DNA of 46,804 nt from Dinghuibacter sp964544695 (GCA_964544695.1 CAZJDB010000091.1:1-46804), one strand, 5' to 3'; counted from the first letter of the stretch, positions 7,447-16,988 are shown. Notes: a model not told the origin generated them from the sequence alone. Made by a program: numbers and translations.

Positions 7447-10370
7447 TCCGAAATCAACAACAACCATCCCTTCCCCATAGCCACCGGTATCGGCTGGTCA
7501 ATGCCAAACGTAGCTGCGTCCTGGAACCCCGCGACAAACGGAGCGGAGATGTGCGCCCGGGCCGAATCCATACCCAGCGCCTTCCAATCCACGTGCAGAC
7601 GTACGGCGGTATCCCCGGAAGCCCAGCTAGCCAGCGCCACCAGGGCCTTTCCCGGCCGCCGGTAGACCGTTGCCAACACACGATCCTGGTCCGTGGTCAC
7701 CGGGCAATGACCGCTCCAATATCCTAGCATCTCCGATCCCTCCATTCCGAAGCTGTCCCAAAGGGCCCAAAGGGGACGGGGGTCATTCACATTCGTCCAA
7801 CCCAGTCGGTTGGTCATCCCGTAGATCATGCCCCTCCAGGGATTGCCCCCGCCCTGTAGCATCTCGCCCATCAGGCCAAAGGGAATCCCGCTTACTTCTG
7901 TCAGAAAGAAATCGGGGGAATTGTGCTGATAATCGAAATACTCCCCGAACCAAAGGCGGTTCAGGTAAGGGAAGTGCTCCATGTAAAGGTTGGCGCTGTT
8001 GTTCCAGCCGTCGTTCGCGTCGTACTGGTTGGCGGAGTGGAGGTCGATGATCCCGGGATGTCCGTTTTGTGTCAACACCCGCTTGATGCGCTTCATCGTC
8101 ACCCGGTCAAACGCCACATCGTCCAGGTATATTCCATCGATCCCCACGTGATTGACCAACCAGCTCATGCCCTCGACATAGTAGTTGTGCCAGCGGTTCA
8201 TACCGCTGTTGATAATGGCCGCGTCCTTCAGCTCGGGCACGAACCAGGCGGGGATATAATCTTCTACAACATGCTCCTGTAACCAGGCAAACCCCCCACC
8301 CTTACCGGGAGAATAGACCTCATGACCAAGGCTCCTCAACACGGGAAGCTCATAGGCATGATCGGACAACTCCCGGATCGTATTATATATCTTTACCTTT
8401 ATCCCCAGGCGATGCGCGGAATCGATGAAGGACTTCATTTGCGGCCAAGCGATAAAGGGATAGTTGAGCCAGGGATTGATGGGCGTGGCATGGTGGATGT
8501 TGACCACCGTGGCCCCCATGGCCTTGATGCTGTCGGGGGCATTATACTTATGATAAAAGCGGTTAGCCCACTGGAAATCGGTATTCAGGGGATGAAAGGG
8601 CGTGATCAGCAGCGTGAAATTGTAAAACAGCGTATCCCCCTGGCGCAGCGTCCTGGGGCCACTGTAAGCGTTCACCAGTACAGCCTTCCCCTTTGGTCCT
8701 ATTTCGATTCCTCCGGTCCCCCAGGAGCCTGGCAGGACCAGGGGTTTCAGCAAATAAAAATTCGTGTTCAGGGGCCGCACATAATGCTGATCCCGCAGGG
8801 AAAACTGCAAGCCTTCGTTTACATTTCCGACCCATGCTCCATCCTGGTTCTTGTGGGCAACGTCCCATTTCCACTGCAACGAGTCCGGCCTTAAACCGCC
8901 AATGCGTCCCAATCCAATCAGGTATTTCGCGGCCTCGGGGGCCATCGGAATATGAAACCGTATATCCTTAAGGGACACGTCCCGGATTGCCGTGAGCGCC
9001 ACCGTATAGGATACGAACCCATCGAACTCAAGACTGGCATGTACGTCCATGCGTAAATCTTCCGACGCGCTGCTGGCTTCCCAGATAACTGTGCCTGGGG
9101 CTTTGGAGATGAACCGTACGCCCCCGGGCTGCATGGCGTCCTTCAGGCCATCGAAATGAAAGTGCATCGGTTCCGTGAGGAGCTCATTGGCTTCGGTTCC
9201 GATGGAAGTCATTTCCGGCGTGAAGTAGGTGCGGATTTGCGCCGGCAATCCGTCGCGACCGATCGATATGTCCCTGCCCAGTAACCGGACCAGCGTATCC
9301 TCCACTTGTAAAGGAGTATAAGGAGGGATCACCGTATTCTCCTGTGCCATGGTGGAATTGAGCCAGGGCAGGCGTGTCATTTTCGAGGGCTCGTTCACCC
9401 CTCCCTCCACCGCGACCTGATCGGTCACCGTAAGCCTTAAAGGGACGCGCCGCACTGGCAGCCCCTCGGCGATAATCTCGACCGTCCCGACATACGCCCC
9501 AGGAGCGGCGTTAACAGGCACTGTCAAATTGCACCACAGCGCCTGCACCGTGCGCGCCGGCACATCGACCTCGGGTTCGAAAGGTTTCCCGTCATAAGTT
9601 ACACCCTGTGTATTGATACAAGTAAATAGGTCCAAAACCCCAGGGCCGCGAAACGGTGAGAATCGTAGCTGCACATGGCGCAGATCCCGCAGCGCATAAA
9701 TCCCAATCTGAAATGCATAATTCTCTCCCCTCTCGGCAGCACCAAAACGCGAAACGGACGCACGGAGCCACCGATATGGCAAGTCGCGCTGCATCTTGAT
9801 CGGGTACATCCTGTCCTCGGGAAAAACGATGTAAGGTTCACCAGCATGCCGGGCCACAACGGAATCCGTCTCCGCTCGCGTAGCGATGACCTCCATCGGA
9901 TAAACATTATTGAAGGCGTTGATATATTCAATCGACCTCGCCAAACAAGCCACAGGTTTGCCCCCAGGCAGCTCGTCATTAACCGGCTTCAGGTATACAC
10001 CCTTTGGATAATTGCTGCGCCCCTCATTTTTGTAGGGCATGTAATAGACATAATACACACCCTTCCCTGAAACCGGGACAAAGCGCACTTCGCCGGATTC
10101 CCGCGTCAGAACCCCCGTCGCGCTGGGTACCCTGGCATGAGTCGCTGCATCCTCCACAATGATCCGCTTCGCTTCGGGATTCTCATCCCGGCGGCGCCAA
10201 AAAATGTGCGCAACAGCCAAAGGGCCGCTGGAAGCGCAATACACCACCGCGCGGAAATTCCCCAGGGAATCGGGATTCCAGGCGTCATGGCCGTCTACGT
10301 AAGGAAGTACCTGTGCACTCAGCGTGGAGCCGCTCAGGACGAGCAAGAATAAAAAGAGTTTCCGTCGCAT
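7443..10370 (-). CDS. Putative exported glycoside hydrolase, GH123_N/DUF6067-like
   Basis: A 975-residue exported protein with a signal peptide ending near TLSAQ. The middle region (about residues 330-600) is beta-rich, with blocks such as GLKDAMQPGGVRF, AKYLIGLGRIGG and WDVAHKNQDGAWVGNVNEGL. This resembles the N-terminal domain named for GH123 (DUF6067). A TIM-barrel part follows, with VKIYNTIRELSDHAYELP, then GIDGIYLDDVAFDR near residue 745 and IIDLHSANQYD. Acidic residues in YLDDVAFD and LWFGEYFDY are candidate catalytic residues. True GH123 enzymes are beta-N-acetylgalactosaminidases; whether this one shares that activity cannot be decided by eye. It is the first gene of the glycosidase operon and overlaps GH31 as ATGA. 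Confidence is high that it is a real exported carbohydrate-active protein, moderate for the family. Confidence 0.8.
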   Translation of the reverse strand: MRRKLFLFLLVLSGSTLSAQVLPYVDGHDAWNPDSLGNFRAVVYCASSGPLAVAHIFWRRRDENPEAKRIIVEDAATHARVPSATGVLTRESGEVRFVPVSGKGVYYVYYMPYKNEGRSNYPKGVYLKPVNDELPGGKPVACLARSIEYINAFNNVYPMEVIATRAETDSVVARHAGEPYIVFPEDRMYPIKMQRDLPYRWLRASVSRFGAAERGENYAFQIGIYALRDLRHVQLRFSPFRGPGVLDLFTCINTQGVTYDGKPFEPEVDVPARTVQALWCNLTVPVNAAPGAYVGTVEIIAEGLPVRRVPLRLTVTDQVAVEGGVNEPSKMTRLPWLNSTMAQENTVIPPYTPLQVEDTLVRLLGRDISIGRDGLPAQIRTYFTPEMTSIGTEANELLTEPMHFHFDGLKDAMQPGGVRFISKAPGTVIWEASSASEDLRMDVHASLEFDGFVSYTVALTAIRDVSLKDIRFHIPMAPEAAKYLIGLGRIGGLRPDSLQWKWDVAHKNQDGAWVGNVNEGLQFSLRDQHYVRPLNTNFYLLKPLVLPGSWGTGGIEIGPKGKAVLVNAYSGPRTLRQGDTLFYNFTLLITPFHPLNTDFQWANRFYHKYNAPDSIKAMGATVVNIHHATPINPWLNYPFIAWPQMKSFIDSAHRLGIKVKIYNTIRELSDHAYELPVLRSLGHEVYSPGKGGGFAWLQEHVVEDYIPAWFVPELKDAAIINSGMNRWHNYYVEGMSWLVNHVGIDGIYLDDVAFDRVTMKRIKRVLTQNGHPGIIDLHSANQYDANDGWNNSANLYMEHFPYLNRLWFGEYFDYQHNSPDFFLTEVSGIPFGLMGEMLQGGGNPWRGMIYGMTNRLGWTNVNDPRPLWALWDSFGMEGSEMLGYWSGHCPVTTDQDRVLATVYRRPGKALVALASWASGDTAVRLHVDWKALGMDSARAHISAPFVAGFQDAATFGIDQPIPVAMGKGWLLLISE

Positions 10371-10378
10371 GTCTGAGA

Positions 10379-10386
10379 CGAAGGTA
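10379..10386 (-). promoter_or_regulatory. Candidate -7 promoter element for the glycosidase operon
   Basis: On the minus strand TACCTTCG, one mismatch from TAnnTTTG, lies 8 nt before the ATG at 10370. A terminator stands just upstream, so the three glycosidase genes need their own promoter. No clear -33 element was found. Confidence 0.3.
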
Positions 10387-10462
10387 ACGATGTATGGGGC
10401 ACCGGGACCGGAGCCGCGAAAATTTCAGACAACCGGTTGCATAAACAGGACGGCCAAAAAAC

Positions 10463-10496
10463 AAAACATCGGAAGCGCGAGGGCCCCCGATGTTTT
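10463..10496 (-). terminator. Rho-independent terminator after the receptor-lipoprotein pair
   Basis: AAAACATCGG and CCGATGTTTT form a perfect 10-bp stem. Read on the minus strand the hairpin starts 21 nt after the lipoprotein stop at 10517 and is followed by a T-rich run. It separates the TonB receptor/lipoprotein unit from the downstream glycosidase operon. Confidence 0.85.
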
Positions 10497-10516
10497 AACG
10501 GTATGGTTGTTCATAG

Positions 10517-11923
10517 TTAGTGCTGGTTCCCCGTACCATTGAACTGATAGCAACCCAGGTCGGCGCCTGGAGGCGTCACTTCGGTAGCTCCGTAAATTGG
10601 ATCTATGGGCACAACGATCAAAGGTTTGACGGAAGTGGTGCCTTTTCCAATAAGGGGCGATCCCGGTGAAAGGCGGAAATTATAATTCCCGATTGCCGTG
10701 ATGGACCCCAGGGGCAATCCACCCGGAACCGGCAAAGGATAATTCACGAACATGGGATTCAACTGCTGGACCGCAGGCGTACCGTCGTAGGAATCTACCA
10801 CCGGGTTGAGATAATTCCAGCCCTGCGGCAAATACGTGGATGGGTTAGGCAGGTCGGTGGGCATTGGCTTGGTACATACGGTACCCCATGTAAAAAACTC
10901 ATCCGCGATCACCAGCGAGTCCGCCCATTGGTAGTTATTTCCATAGGTCAGGTTGGCAGTATCCGCCACGGGATTGTCGACTACGCGGTAGCCGACGGTG
11001 CAGTTGATGAAGGCATTGTTGAAAAAAGCCCCTTCAGCGCCTTGCTCGAAGTCGATACCCCCTGCACGGGCGCCTGCAACGATCTGGGTGCCCCCGTTGA
11101 CGAAGGTGCTGTTGTACATAACAATGTTGGTTTCGGGTGCGCCCACCGGCTGGCCTTTGTTGGAAGCTTTCTGTCCATTGTACGCCGTGCCGATGAACAT
11201 ATTATAGGCAACGGTCCCCACCGTTCCTCCCTTGGAATTTACGCAGTCTCCACCGCTACCCCCGCATTTTTCGAAAGTGTTGCGGAAAACATGGATTTTA
11301 CCGTTTGAGATACGCATGCAGTCATCCGTTCCCCCGTATACCCAGGAGTCTTCCATGATCAAGTACCCGTTGGGGTTCTGGAATAGGATATTGAACGAAG
11401 TGCCGGCGGACTCTTCGACCGCGGGACCGTCGACGTTACCATAAGCCGCACCGGCGAAATCGATGTGCGTCCATTTCAGGACCAGCATAGGGCAGGAGGT
11501 ATCGCACATGATCCCCCTCCAAAGACCTATGTGGGCCGAATCCTGGACGAGTGGCAGGCCAGGGGTATTGTTCTTCGTCACGCCCGGAACGGTAAACGTG
11601 TTGGGTGCGGCTTGGGTGCCCAGGCTGATCAGGGTACCATGTACGATGACACCCGCGCTGTTGGTGACGTTTACCGTGACCCCGGCTTCCAAAATCAAGG
11701 TATCGCCCGCGGGGATGTTTACGTCACAACCGAGGGTGTAGGTGTGGCCCGCCAGCATGACCCCCTTGATGGAGCCGCAAAGCGGGGTCGAGTCCGAGAT
11801 GGCACCTCCAGGAGGAGGGGGGGCCACGTATTTGTAGATATTGATTTTATCTTCCGCCCATTTTTTGCAACCGAACATCAGCACGGTGACAAGGGCGACG
11901 ACCAATATAATAATCTTCTTCAT
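10517..11923 (-). CDS. Right-handed beta-helix surface lipoprotein, partner of the TonB-dependent receptor
   Basis: A 468-residue lipoprotein. A type II signal peptide ends at VLMFGC, followed by KK, then a proline-rich linker (YKYVAPPPPGG). The body has short repeating beta-strand turns rich in Asn and Gly (GDTLILEAGVTVNVTNSAGV, GTLISLGT, FRNTFEKCGGSGGD, MYNSTFVNGG). This is the look of parallel beta-helix proteins of the pectate-lyase/choice-of-anchor type, and the C-terminal PGADLGCYQF matches the terminal motif of that group. The gene lies 14 nt downstream of the receptor gene, where a SusD would usually sit, so it may be a surface ligand-binding or glycan-cleaving partner. No SusD signature is present. 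The ligand is unknown and catalysis cannot be claimed. Confidence 0.85.
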   Translation of the reverse strand: MKKIIILVVALVTVLMFGCKKWAEDKINIYKYVAPPPPGGAISDSTPLCGSIKGVMLAGHTYTLGCDVNIPAGDTLILEAGVTVNVTNSAGVIVHGTLISLGTQAAPNTFTVPGVTKNNTPGLPLVQDSAHIGLWRGIMCDTSCPMLVLKWTHIDFAGAAYGNVDGPAVEESAGTSFNILFQNPNGYLIMEDSWVYGGTDDCMRISNGKIHVFRNTFEKCGGSGGDCVNSKGGTVGTVAYNMFIGTAYNGQKASNKGQPVGAPETNIVMYNSTFVNGGTQIVAGARAGGIDFEQGAEGAFFNNAFINCTVGYRVVDNPVADTANLTYGNNYQWADSLVIADEFFTWGTVCTKPMPTDLPNPSTYLPQGWNYLNPVVDSYDGTPAVQQLNPMFVNYPLPVPGGLPLGSITAIGNYNFRLSPGSPLIGKGTTSVKPLIVVPIDPIYGATEVTPPGADLGCYQFNGTGNQH

Positions 11924-11937
11924 ATCAAAATAAGGTT

Positions 11938-14778
11938 TTAAAATTTGTATCGGATGCCGCCCAGGAAACTGAGCTTGTAAATGTCTTTTTGCGCCAAAGT
12001 ATAGTTGCTGCCTGCAACCTGGTAGGGGATTACATATCCCGAGAAGTTCTTGTCCACCGAAGTATATGGGAACTTGATGTAGAACCTGGCCGGGGCGTTG
12101 GTGATGTTATTCACCTTCCCGAAGAAAATGAAGTGCTTGGTAATGTTTTTTTCCAGGGAGAAGTCAAGCTGCTCGAAGGGCTTTTGCCAGATATCCAGGT
12201 CGTAGTAGGGGGATACCTGTGCGATCCTGTCCCCGGTATAGGCAAAGGCAATCTGGACGTTCAGGCCAATCTTGGGGTCCTTGTAGATGAGCGAAAGATT
12301 GCCCACGTTGTTGGCCTGCCCCTGGAGGGGTCTGGTTTGGGTAACGATTTCCGTGGTATTCCCTTTCCCTTGAACGAAGGTATAAAACAGCTTGTCAGTC
12401 GTGATCTTGGAATTCGTGTAGGTATAGTTGGCCGATACCCCGAACTTACCCCAGAACTGGGTATACACACCCTCGAAGCCGAAGTTGGTGGCCGTACCCG
12501 TATTCTGAGGCTGGAGGTAAAGGGCGCTGGGACCGTTCAGATTGGTGACGAAGTATTCGATTGGGTCCTGGATTTGCTTGTAAAAGGCGCCCAGGAGTAG
12601 TTGGTTGGCCACCCCGGGAAACAGTTCATACCGCAGGTCCAGGTTGTCCGCCCTCGTGTGTTTCAGTTCAGGGTTGCCGATATAGGTAAAGACCTCATTG
12701 GAAGGATCGGTGATGGGCACCTGGTCTCCGAAGCCCGGCCTGGCGATGGATTTAAAATAGGACAGTCGCAGGTTCTGGTTGTTGGCCAGGGCGTATTTGA
12801 AGTGTATGCTGGGCAGCACATCCGTATACTGCATGGTGCCGTAGGCGCCTATCGTGGACGTGAGCGGGAGCGCGGTAGTATAGTCTTCGTTGGTATTCTC
12901 CACACGAACCCCGCCCAATACCTGCAAGTGGTGGGTCAGCATGAACTTAGCCTGGATATAGCCCGCCGCTACTTTCTCGTGAGCGGTGTAGGTGTTGGCA
13001 GTGGCTGCCACTACATTTCCCGTGCCATCCGCAGGGGTCTGGAAATACAAGGGGACGTTCTGAATCCCGGTCCATGGGGTGTTGGCTTTTGCGCTGTCCT
13101 GGAAGTCATACTCGGCATAGTAATTATCCCTGGTCTTATAGCGGTACATGCCTCCGAGCTCGAACTCCACGTCCTGGCGGAGGATGGTAGGCTTGTAGGT
13201 CAGGTTCAGATACCCGGCCCAATCCTGGTCCTTGTTGTGCTGCCAGGTGCGCGTCATCACATTTTCCGTGCCGACGGGAACCGAGTCTTCCACGGTGGGA
13301 GCTCCACCTTTGTTGTATGTCACATACTCATCCGAACTAACCGTGGCCATGTCAGGGATCTTTTGCTGTGCGATCGAGTATACCCCGCTCCAGTTCAGGT
13401 TCACGCGGCCACTTAACTGGTGATCCCCTTGCAGGGTGGCATTATAAATATCCTGTATCTGCCAGCGCCTGCGATATTCGGGTGAAACGGTCGCGGCGGA
13501 CCCCGAGGAGTTCAGGCCAACGGTGCTGTCGGGCGTGAACCTCGTCTCGAATTCATTCTGGTGCAGGTAGAGGTTGAACAGGGAAATTTTATTCCGGTTG
13601 TCGAAAATATAGTCGATCCTGTTTTGAAGGCCGATCCGGTTGGTCTGGGTGCTGTACGTACGGACATATGAATCGGAAGGGTTCAGCGTATTGCCCTGTG
13701 GAGAGGGCAGGGGCTGGGCATCCGGCACCAGGCGCTCGGAAACAGCACCTTTATAGAAATTCTGGTAGCTCGCAGACAGGATGATACCCAGCTTCCTGTT
13801 CAGGAATCGGTCCCCGATGGTGGCGCCCAGGGTGGAATTGAGGGGCGCACCCGACATTTTATTGAAGTTCAGGTTGCTCACGGGGAAGTCCGTCGGGCTG
13901 GCCTGGTAGTTATTCCCGTTGATTTCGGCGGGAGATTTTTGGTTGATCCCCGAATGAGGGAAGGATATAAAGGGAGTCGAGGAAAACAGGGTGGAATACC
14001 CCAGGGACCCGTTGGCCGTGAGCAGGAAATGATCAGGGGCGCTTTTCATCACCAGGTTCATGACCCCACCGATGGCATCCCCCTCCATATTCGGGGTCAA
14101 CGCCTTGATCACCTCGATGCGATCCACCATTTCGGATGGGAAGATGTTCATCGGCACGAAACGATACTTGTCATCCGGGCTGGGGATTTTGATCCCGTTG
14201 ACGAGCGTCGTGTTATAACGCTGGTCCATCCCGCGGATGATGGCATAGCGCCCGTCCCCCGTATTGTCCCTTTGTATAATGACTCCGCTCACACGTTGAA
14301 TGGCATTAGCCACGGTCAAATCCGGAGAAAGCTCGATGTTGCGCGCGCTTAACAAATTGACCACATTATCCGCATTCTTTTCGAGCCGCCTGGCTCCGGC
14401 GTCGTTGGTGCCCGTATTGGCGCCCAGGACGGTCACGGTGCTCATTTGCGTCATCGTGGTTTCCAGCGTGAAATCCACTTCTTTTTCGGTGGCCTCACCC
14501 CCGACCTCCACATCCACGTGCTGGGGTTCCTTGTACCCTACATACTTCACCTCGAGGGAATATTTTCCAGCAGGAATATGTTTCAGGTTGAAGGTGCCAT
14601 CCAGGTTCACGATGGTGGCGTAACGGGTGTTCTCGAGAAATACAGTCGCGCCTATCAAGGGTTCTCCGGTAGCCTTATCGGTTACCTTCCCCTTGATTCC
14701 GCCGGCGAGCAGAGGCAAAGCGCCAAAACAAGCCAGTCCCACCATAAGGGACCCAAAGCACAGCAGTTTTTTGGACAT
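11938..14778 (-). CDS. TonB-dependent outer-membrane receptor with N-terminal carboxypeptidase-like domain
   Basis: A 946-residue outer-membrane transporter. A signal peptide (to about residue 25) is followed by a carboxypeptidase-regulatory-like domain at about 27-110 (GKVTDKATGEPLIGATVFLE). The plug at about 120-245 has IQRVSGVIIQRDN, YAIIRGMDQRYNTTLVNG and VIKALTPNMEGDAIGGVMNL. The beta-barrel then runs to the C-terminal KLSFLGGIRYKF, which ends in the aromatic residue typical of barrel insertion. The energy would come from TonB-ExbBD. It is not an evident SusC: the following gene encodes a beta-helix lipoprotein, not SusD. It is the first gene of a two-gene unit ending at the terminator at 10463-10496. 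The substrate is unknown; nearby glycosidases suggest a glycan, but the terminator leaves that link uncertain. Confidence 0.95.
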   Translation of the reverse strand: MSKKLLCFGSLMVGLACFGALPLLAGGIKGKVTDKATGEPLIGATVFLENTRYATIVNLDGTFNLKHIPAGKYSLEVKYVGYKEPQHVDVEVGGEATEKEVDFTLETTMTQMSTVTVLGANTGTNDAGARRLEKNADNVVNLLSARNIELSPDLTVANAIQRVSGVIIQRDNTGDGRYAIIRGMDQRYNTTLVNGIKIPSPDDKYRFVPMNIFPSEMVDRIEVIKALTPNMEGDAIGGVMNLVMKSAPDHFLLTANGSLGYSTLFSSTPFISFPHSGINQKSPAEINGNNYQASPTDFPVSNLNFNKMSGAPLNSTLGATIGDRFLNRKLGIILSASYQNFYKGAVSERLVPDAQPLPSPQGNTLNPSDSYVRTYSTQTNRIGLQNRIDYIFDNRNKISLFNLYLHQNEFETRFTPDSTVGLNSSGSAATVSPEYRRRWQIQDIYNATLQGDHQLSGRVNLNWSGVYSIAQQKIPDMATVSSDEYVTYNKGGAPTVEDSVPVGTENVMTRTWQHNKDQDWAGYLNLTYKPTILRQDVEFELGGMYRYKTRDNYYAEYDFQDSAKANTPWTGIQNVPLYFQTPADGTGNVVAATANTYTAHEKVAAGYIQAKFMLTHHLQVLGGVRVENTNEDYTTALPLTSTIGAYGTMQYTDVLPSIHFKYALANNQNLRLSYFKSIARPGFGDQVPITDPSNEVFTYIGNPELKHTRADNLDLRYELFPGVANQLLLGAFYKQIQDPIEYFVTNLNGPSALYLQPQNTGTATNFGFEGVYTQFWGKFGVSANYTYTNSKITTDKLFYTFVQGKGNTTEIVTQTRPLQGQANNVGNLSLIYKDPKIGLNVQIAFAYTGDRIAQVSPYYDLDIWQKPFEQLDFSLEKNITKHFIFFGKVNNITNAPARFYIKFPYTSVDKNFSGYVIPYQVAGSNYTLAQKDIYKLSFLGGIRYKF

Positions 14779-14932
14779 CGATCAGTTGGTTTTGAGAGGG
14801 CAAAGTAAATGGCGGGGGAAGGGCAAATGAAGGGCAAAAGGAAACTTAAAGTATAGGTAAAGATTTCTTAAATTTTAGGTAATAATAAACTCAGAATCTA
14901 CTCAGAATCCCCCCTAAAACCCCGATTTGCCT

Positions 14933-14940
14933 TAATTTTG
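14933..14940 (+). promoter_or_regulatory. TAnnTTTG promoter element directly before uvrB
   Basis: TAATTTTG is an exact TAnnTTTG match with only 6 nt before the uvrB ATG at 14947. A transcript started at the usual distance would have almost no leader. There is no Shine-Dalgarno sequence. Confidence 0.6.
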
Positions 14941-14946
14941 CACGCT

Positions 14947-16986
14947 ATGCCCTTCGAACTTGTTTCTCCCTATACGCCCTCCGGAGATCAGCCCTCGGCC
15001 ATCCGGGAATTGACCGAAGGCATTCTGCGCGGCGAAAAATACCAGACCCTCCTGGGGGTTACCGGTTCAGGAAAGACCTTTACCATGGCAAATGTCATAC
15101 AGAATGTACAAAAGCCTACGCTTGTCCTGACCCATAATAAAACGCTGGTTGCCCAGCTCTACGGAGAATTCAGGTCGTTCTTCCCCAACAACGCCATCGA
15201 ATATTTCGTCTCTTACTACGACTACTATCAGCCCGAGGCCTACATGCCCGTCAGCGACACCTATATAGAAAAGGATTTGGCCATCAACGAAGAGCTCGAC
15301 AAGCTGCGCCTCCGGGCCACCTCCAACCTGCTCACAGGGCGGAGGGACATCCTGGTCGTAGCCAGCGTCAGTTGCATTTACGGTATGGGGAACCCGACCG
15401 AATACGAGAATGGAATCATCCGTATCCATAAGGGTCAGGTGATCAGCCGCCAGGGATTTCTTCACTCCCTGGTAAATATCCTGTACAGCCGGACCCAGAT
15501 CGACTTCAACAGGGGACAGTTCAGGGTCAAGGGGGACACCGTGGACATCAACCTGCCTTACGTGGACTATAGTTACCGGATTACCTTTTTCGGCGACGAA
15601 ATCGAGGAGATCGAAAGTTTCGATACCAATACCGGCAAAAGGATAGGCCTCATGGAACACGCCGCCATCTTCCCCGCCAACCTCTACGTTGCACCCAAGA
15701 ACATGCTCCAGCAAATCCTTTACGAAATGCAGGATGAGTTGGGCGCCCAGGTAGGCTACTTCAAGGAAAACGGGCGTTTCATAGAGGCGCAACGCCTGAG
15801 CGAGCGCGTCAACTACGATATAGAAATGATCCGTGAACTCGGCTATTGCAACGGCATCGAGAACTATTCGCGCTTCTTCGACCGGCGCCTGCCGGGCGCC
15901 AGGCCTTTTTGCCTGTTGGATTATTTTCCCAAGGATTTCCTGTTGATGATCGACGAAAGCCACCAGACCATTCCCCAGGTCAGCGGCATGTACGGAGGCG
16001 ACCGCAGCCGGAAGCTCATCCTGGTCGATTATGGTTTCCGTTTGCCTTCAGCGCTGGATAACCGTCCCCTGAATTACCACGAATTCGAAAACCTCCTGAA
16101 TCAAACCGTATTCGTATCCGCCACACCTGGCGAATACGAGCTCGAAATGACCGGTGGCGTCGTTGTGGAACAAGTAGTGCGTCCGACCGGCCTGCTCGAC
16201 CCACCCATCGAAATCAGGCCCAGCAAGGACCAGATCGACGACCTCCTTCACGAAATCGCCCTGCGCGCCCAACGCCGGGAGCGCGTGCTGGTGACTACCC
16301 TGACCAAGCGCATGGCAGAGGAACTGGACAAATACCTCCATCGCATCAACATCAAATCGAAATACATACACAGCGAGGTCCATACCCTGGATCGCGTCGA
16401 AATCCTTCGCCAACTGCGTCTGGGAGAGATCGACGTACTCGTCGGGGTGAACCTCCTGCGGGAAGGACTGGACCTGCCGGAGGTTACCCTGGTCGCCATC
16501 CTGGATGCCGATAAGGAAGGATTCCTAAGGAATGAGAAATCGCTGACACAAACGGCGGGGAGGGCAGCCCGGAATGTCGACGGGATCGTCATCTTTTACG
16601 CCGACACCATCACCGAAAGCATGCAGCGAACCATAGACGAGACGAACCGGCGCCGCGACAAGCAGATTGCCTACAACCTTGAGCACGGAATCCAGCCCAA
16701 GACCATTATCAAATCCAAGGAGCAGGTCTTCGCCCAGACCAGCGTCCTGGACATCAAGGGCTATGACCCACGCGATCCTTACGCCCTTGCCCCGAGCGAT
16801 GAATTGGTCTCCGTGGTGGCCGAAGAGCAGGAATTGTACAAAACCATTCCCCAATTGGAAAAGGCCATTGCCCAGACGAAGAAGACCATGGAAAAAGCCG
16901 CGCGGGACCTCGACTTTATGGAGGCTGCGCGGCTTAGAGATGAGATGTATGGGCTGCAAAAGCAGCTCGAAGATCTTAAGCGTTGA
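14947..16986 (+). CDS. uvrB: Excinuclease ABC subunit B
   Basis: UvrB is the damage-verifying helicase-like subunit of nucleotide excision repair; it is loaded by UvrA and then recruits UvrC. The 679-residue product has the N-terminal PSGDQPSAI, Walker A GVTGSGKT (about residues 37-44) and the beta-hairpin signature YYDYYQPEAY (about 92-101). DESHQT (Walker B) follows near 335, then helicase motifs V/VI (VGVNLLREGLDLPE, TQTAGRAARN), and a C-terminal UVR motif where KAARDLDFMEAARLRDEM binds UvrC. The start is ATG 14947, giving MPFELVSPYTPSGDQ in register with known UvrB proteins; a TTG nine bases earlier would fall inside the promoter element. It is divergent from the TonB receptor and convergent with yccA. 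Confidence 0.97.
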   Translation: MPFELVSPYTPSGDQPSAIRELTEGILRGEKYQTLLGVTGSGKTFTMANVIQNVQKPTLVLTHNKTLVAQLYGEFRSFFPNNAIEYFVSYYDYYQPEAYMPVSDTYIEKDLAINEELDKLRLRATSNLLTGRRDILVVASVSCIYGMGNPTEYENGIIRIHKGQVISRQGFLHSLVNILYSRTQIDFNRGQFRVKGDTVDINLPYVDYSYRITFFGDEIEEIESFDTNTGKRIGLMEHAAIFPANLYVAPKNMLQQILYEMQDELGAQVGYFKENGRFIEAQRLSERVNYDIEMIRELGYCNGIENYSRFFDRRLPGARPFCLLDYFPKDFLLMIDESHQTIPQVSGMYGGDRSRKLILVDYGFRLPSALDNRPLNYHEFENLLNQTVFVSATPGEYELEMTGGVVVEQVVRPTGLLDPPIEIRPSKDQIDDLLHEIALRAQRRERVLVTTLTKRMAEELDKYLHRINIKSKYIHSEVHTLDRVEILRQLRLGEIDVLVGVNLLREGLDLPEVTLVAILDADKEGFLRNEKSLTQTAGRAARNVDGIVIFYADTITESMQRTIDETNRRRDKQIAYNLEHGIQPKTIIKSKEQVFAQTSVLDIKGYDPRDPYALAPSDELVSVVAEEQELYKTIPQLEKAIAQTKKTMEKAARDLDFMEAARLRDEMYGLQKQLEDLKR

Positions 16987-16988
16987 AG

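Noticed and set aside
12601..13416. 271-codon plus-strand open frame within the TonB receptor
   Set aside because: It is antisense to a complete receptor with continuous barrel sequence.
14938..14946. TTG start extending uvrB by three codons
   Set aside because: It overlaps the promoter element, and known UvrB proteins align from the ATG at 14947.
15067..15963. 298-codon open frame antisense to uvrB
   Set aside because: uvrB is unmistakable on the plus strand; the shadow has no family features.
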